Shown: positions 12,604 through 13,758 of the stretch, in pieces
How the letters are laid out: every line of letters starts with the position of its first letter
Numbering within the stretch: the stretch's first letter is position 1
NCBI GenBank assembly: GCA_947175845.1
Contig: CAMWOK010000049.1
Location: 1-13,758, forward strand
Length of the DNA: 13,758 nucleotides
Direction: 5' to 3'
Source: an uncultured Lachnospiraceae bacterium
Lineage (GTDB): Bacteria > Bacillota > Clostridia > Lachnospirales > Lachnospiraceae
Notes under the pieces: generated by a model
Database searches by the model: none
Told to the model about the DNA's origin: nothing
Seen by the model: only the letters and a program-made list of their open reading frames with translations
Position numbers and translations under genes: made by a program

Positions 12604-13758
12604 TCAATCCTCTATATAGTACTGATCCAGGATTCTCCGCGCCATCGGCACAGCGTATTCCCCGCCGCTCCCTGCACCTTCCAGAATCACTGTGATCTGA
12701 AGCGGCTGTTTCGTATCGTAGGTATAACCGGTAAACCACGCGTGGGAATCCGCTGAATCGTTGAACTCCGCTGACCCGGTTTTGCCCGCTGCATGGTACC
12801 CGTCACTGATCAGGCGTGTCCCTGTGCCGTCCTGCACAACCGCCTCCATCACTTCCTGCAGCGCCGCCGCCTCCTGCTGTGTGATCAGCTGCCCCAGGGA
12901 AACAGGCTCGTAGTTCTTGACCACAGCGCCCTCTGCCGTCTCGACACGGTCAATCATATAGGGCGCCATCATCTCACCGTTGTTTGCGATCATGGCAGTG
13001 ATCATCGCGATCTGAATCGGTGTCATCTGCGTCGTCCCCTGCCCGATCACTGTCTGGAGCATCGTGCCGTCATCCTCCGCGATCCGGTCTGAGATGCGGC
13101 TTTCGTTCGTCGGAAATTCCACAGGAAGCGCGCTGTTAAAGTAGAGGCTGTCAAGCGTCTCTCTGAATTTGTCCCTGCCAATCGCAAGGCCAATATCCGC
13201 GAAAGATGCGTTGCAGGACTTCGCAAAAGCTTTTGTGAAATCTACCGCGCCATGTTTTGTGCCGTGAAAACAGTTGATGGTGTCATCGCCGCTCGTGAAC
13301 TTTCCTGTGCACTGAAACCTGTAGTCCTGATAAGTTTCCGGATTCTCGCGGATGTACTCGAGCGCCGTGAGAATCTTGAATGTCGATCCGGGCGGATACA
13401 ATCCCTGTGTGGCGCGATTTAACAGGACAGAGCTTGTCGTGTCAGCCAGAATGTCATCCCAGATATCACCGATTGTGTTGGGATCAAAATCAGGTTTTGA
13501 GACCATCGCAAGGATTTTGCCCGTCGCCGGCTCTGTTATGATGACAGCCCCGCTGTACAGCCCCAGCGCATCGTACGCGATCTTCTGCAGTCTCGCGTCA
13601 AATGTAGTTACGACTGTGTTTCCCATATGCTTCTCGTCCGCCAGATCATTTTGCAGTTTGCTGCCCAGCGAGACGTTCGACGAGACGAGAAACATGTTGG
13701 CGCCCTGCTCCACCCCCATCCTCCCGTGGGAGGCATAGCCGACTGCATGAGCGAACAC
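12604..13758 (-). CDS. Class B penicillin-binding protein (transpeptidase), C-terminal part
   Basis: This is a peptidoglycan DD-transpeptidase that cross-links stem peptides on the outer face of the membrane. The gene runs off the right edge of the window, so the N-terminus and membrane anchor are missing; 384 residues are visible. All three active-site motifs are present: STFK in PPGSTFKI (nucleophile Ser about 125 of the visible part), SCN in KSCNAS (about 181-183), and KTG in AAGKTGSAE (about 326-328). TTFDARLQKIAYDAL and AVIITEPATGKILAMVS mark the start of the transpeptidase domain. A Cys pair (FQCTGKF and INCFHG) is typical of the PbpA-like branch, often encoded beside an FtsW/RodA glycosyltransferase; that neighbour would be outside the window. 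There is no PASTA domain before the stop, which argues against SpoVD. The substrate pathway (elongation, division or spore cortex) cannot be told. Confidence 0.93.
   Translation of the reverse strand: MFAHAVGYASHGRMGVEQGANMFLVSSNVSLGSKLQNDLADEKHMGNTVVTTFDARLQKIAYDALGLYSGAVIITEPATGKILAMVSKPDFDPNTIGDIWDDILADTTSSVLLNRATQGLYPPGSTFKILTALEYIRENPETYQDYRFQCTGKFTSGDDTINCFHGTKHGAVDFTKAFAKSCNASFADIGLAIGRDKFRETLDSLYFNSALPVEFPTNESRISDRIAEDDGTMLQTVIGQGTTQMTPIQIAMITAMIANNGEMMAPYMIDRVETAEGAVVKNYEPVSLGQLITQQEAAALQEVMEAVVQDGTGTRLISDGYHAAGKTGSAEFNDSADSHAWFTGYTYDTKQPLQITVILEGAGSGGEYAVPMARRILDQYYIED

Noticed and set aside
1..13758. CRISPR arrays, tRNA or rRNA genes, insertion sequences, prophage
   Set aside because: I found no regularly spaced repeats, cloverleaf or rRNA segments, transposase or phage genes; the inverted repeats seen are explained as terminators or leader hairpins.

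Overview
The window reads as chromosomal core of a motile, spore-forming, low-to-mid GC Firmicute, most likely a Lachnospiraceae-type clostridium. The reasons are a CxxC-type ribosomal protein L28 divergent from an Asp23/FakA/RecG block, GerW (YtfJ) beside a DUF2953 (YtfI) protein, a clostridial flagellin with a sigma-28 promoter, and strong AGGAGG-type ribosome binding sites. This assignment rests on protein families and gene order only.

Layout: (1) 1-189, the 3' end of an unrecognised plus-strand gene, which converges through a shared bidirectional terminator (230-267) on (2) a flagellin gene (305-1816, minus). The flagellin has a long leader that carries a near-consensus sigma-28 promoter and two good CsrA-type GGA sites. 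(3) 2264-7460, minus: asp23-fakA-recG as one tight operon, then a fakB/degV gene with its own promoter and a strong terminator. FakA (kinase) and FakB (fatty-acid carrier) are partners in activating exogenous fatty acids. (4) 7677-7862, plus: rpmB, divergent from asp23. (5) 7962-10587, minus: a probable five-gene operon of a small conserved-looking protein, a DUF2953 membrane protein, GerW, a 46-residue two-helix membrane protein and a coiled-coil protein with a C-terminal J-domain. (6) 10736-12485, minus: a CheX-type CheY-P phosphatase fused to an N-terminal repeat module, then cheY, then a NUDIX hydrolase. (7) 12604-13758, minus: the C-terminal part of a class B penicillin-binding protein that runs off the right edge.

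All genes except the first fragment and rpmB are on the minus strand. Transcription units are separated by hairpin terminators (230-267, 2209-2253, 7875-7923, 10700-10724, 12544-12583). I see no tRNA, rRNA, IS element, CRISPR array or prophage. The least ordinary items are the cheX-like gene with MshEN-like N-terminal repeats (a possible but untested c-di-GMP link to CheY dephosphorylation), the cysteine-rich, AT-rich variable domain of the flagellin, its leader that looks CsrA-controlled, and the tiny membrane protein in the gerW operon.
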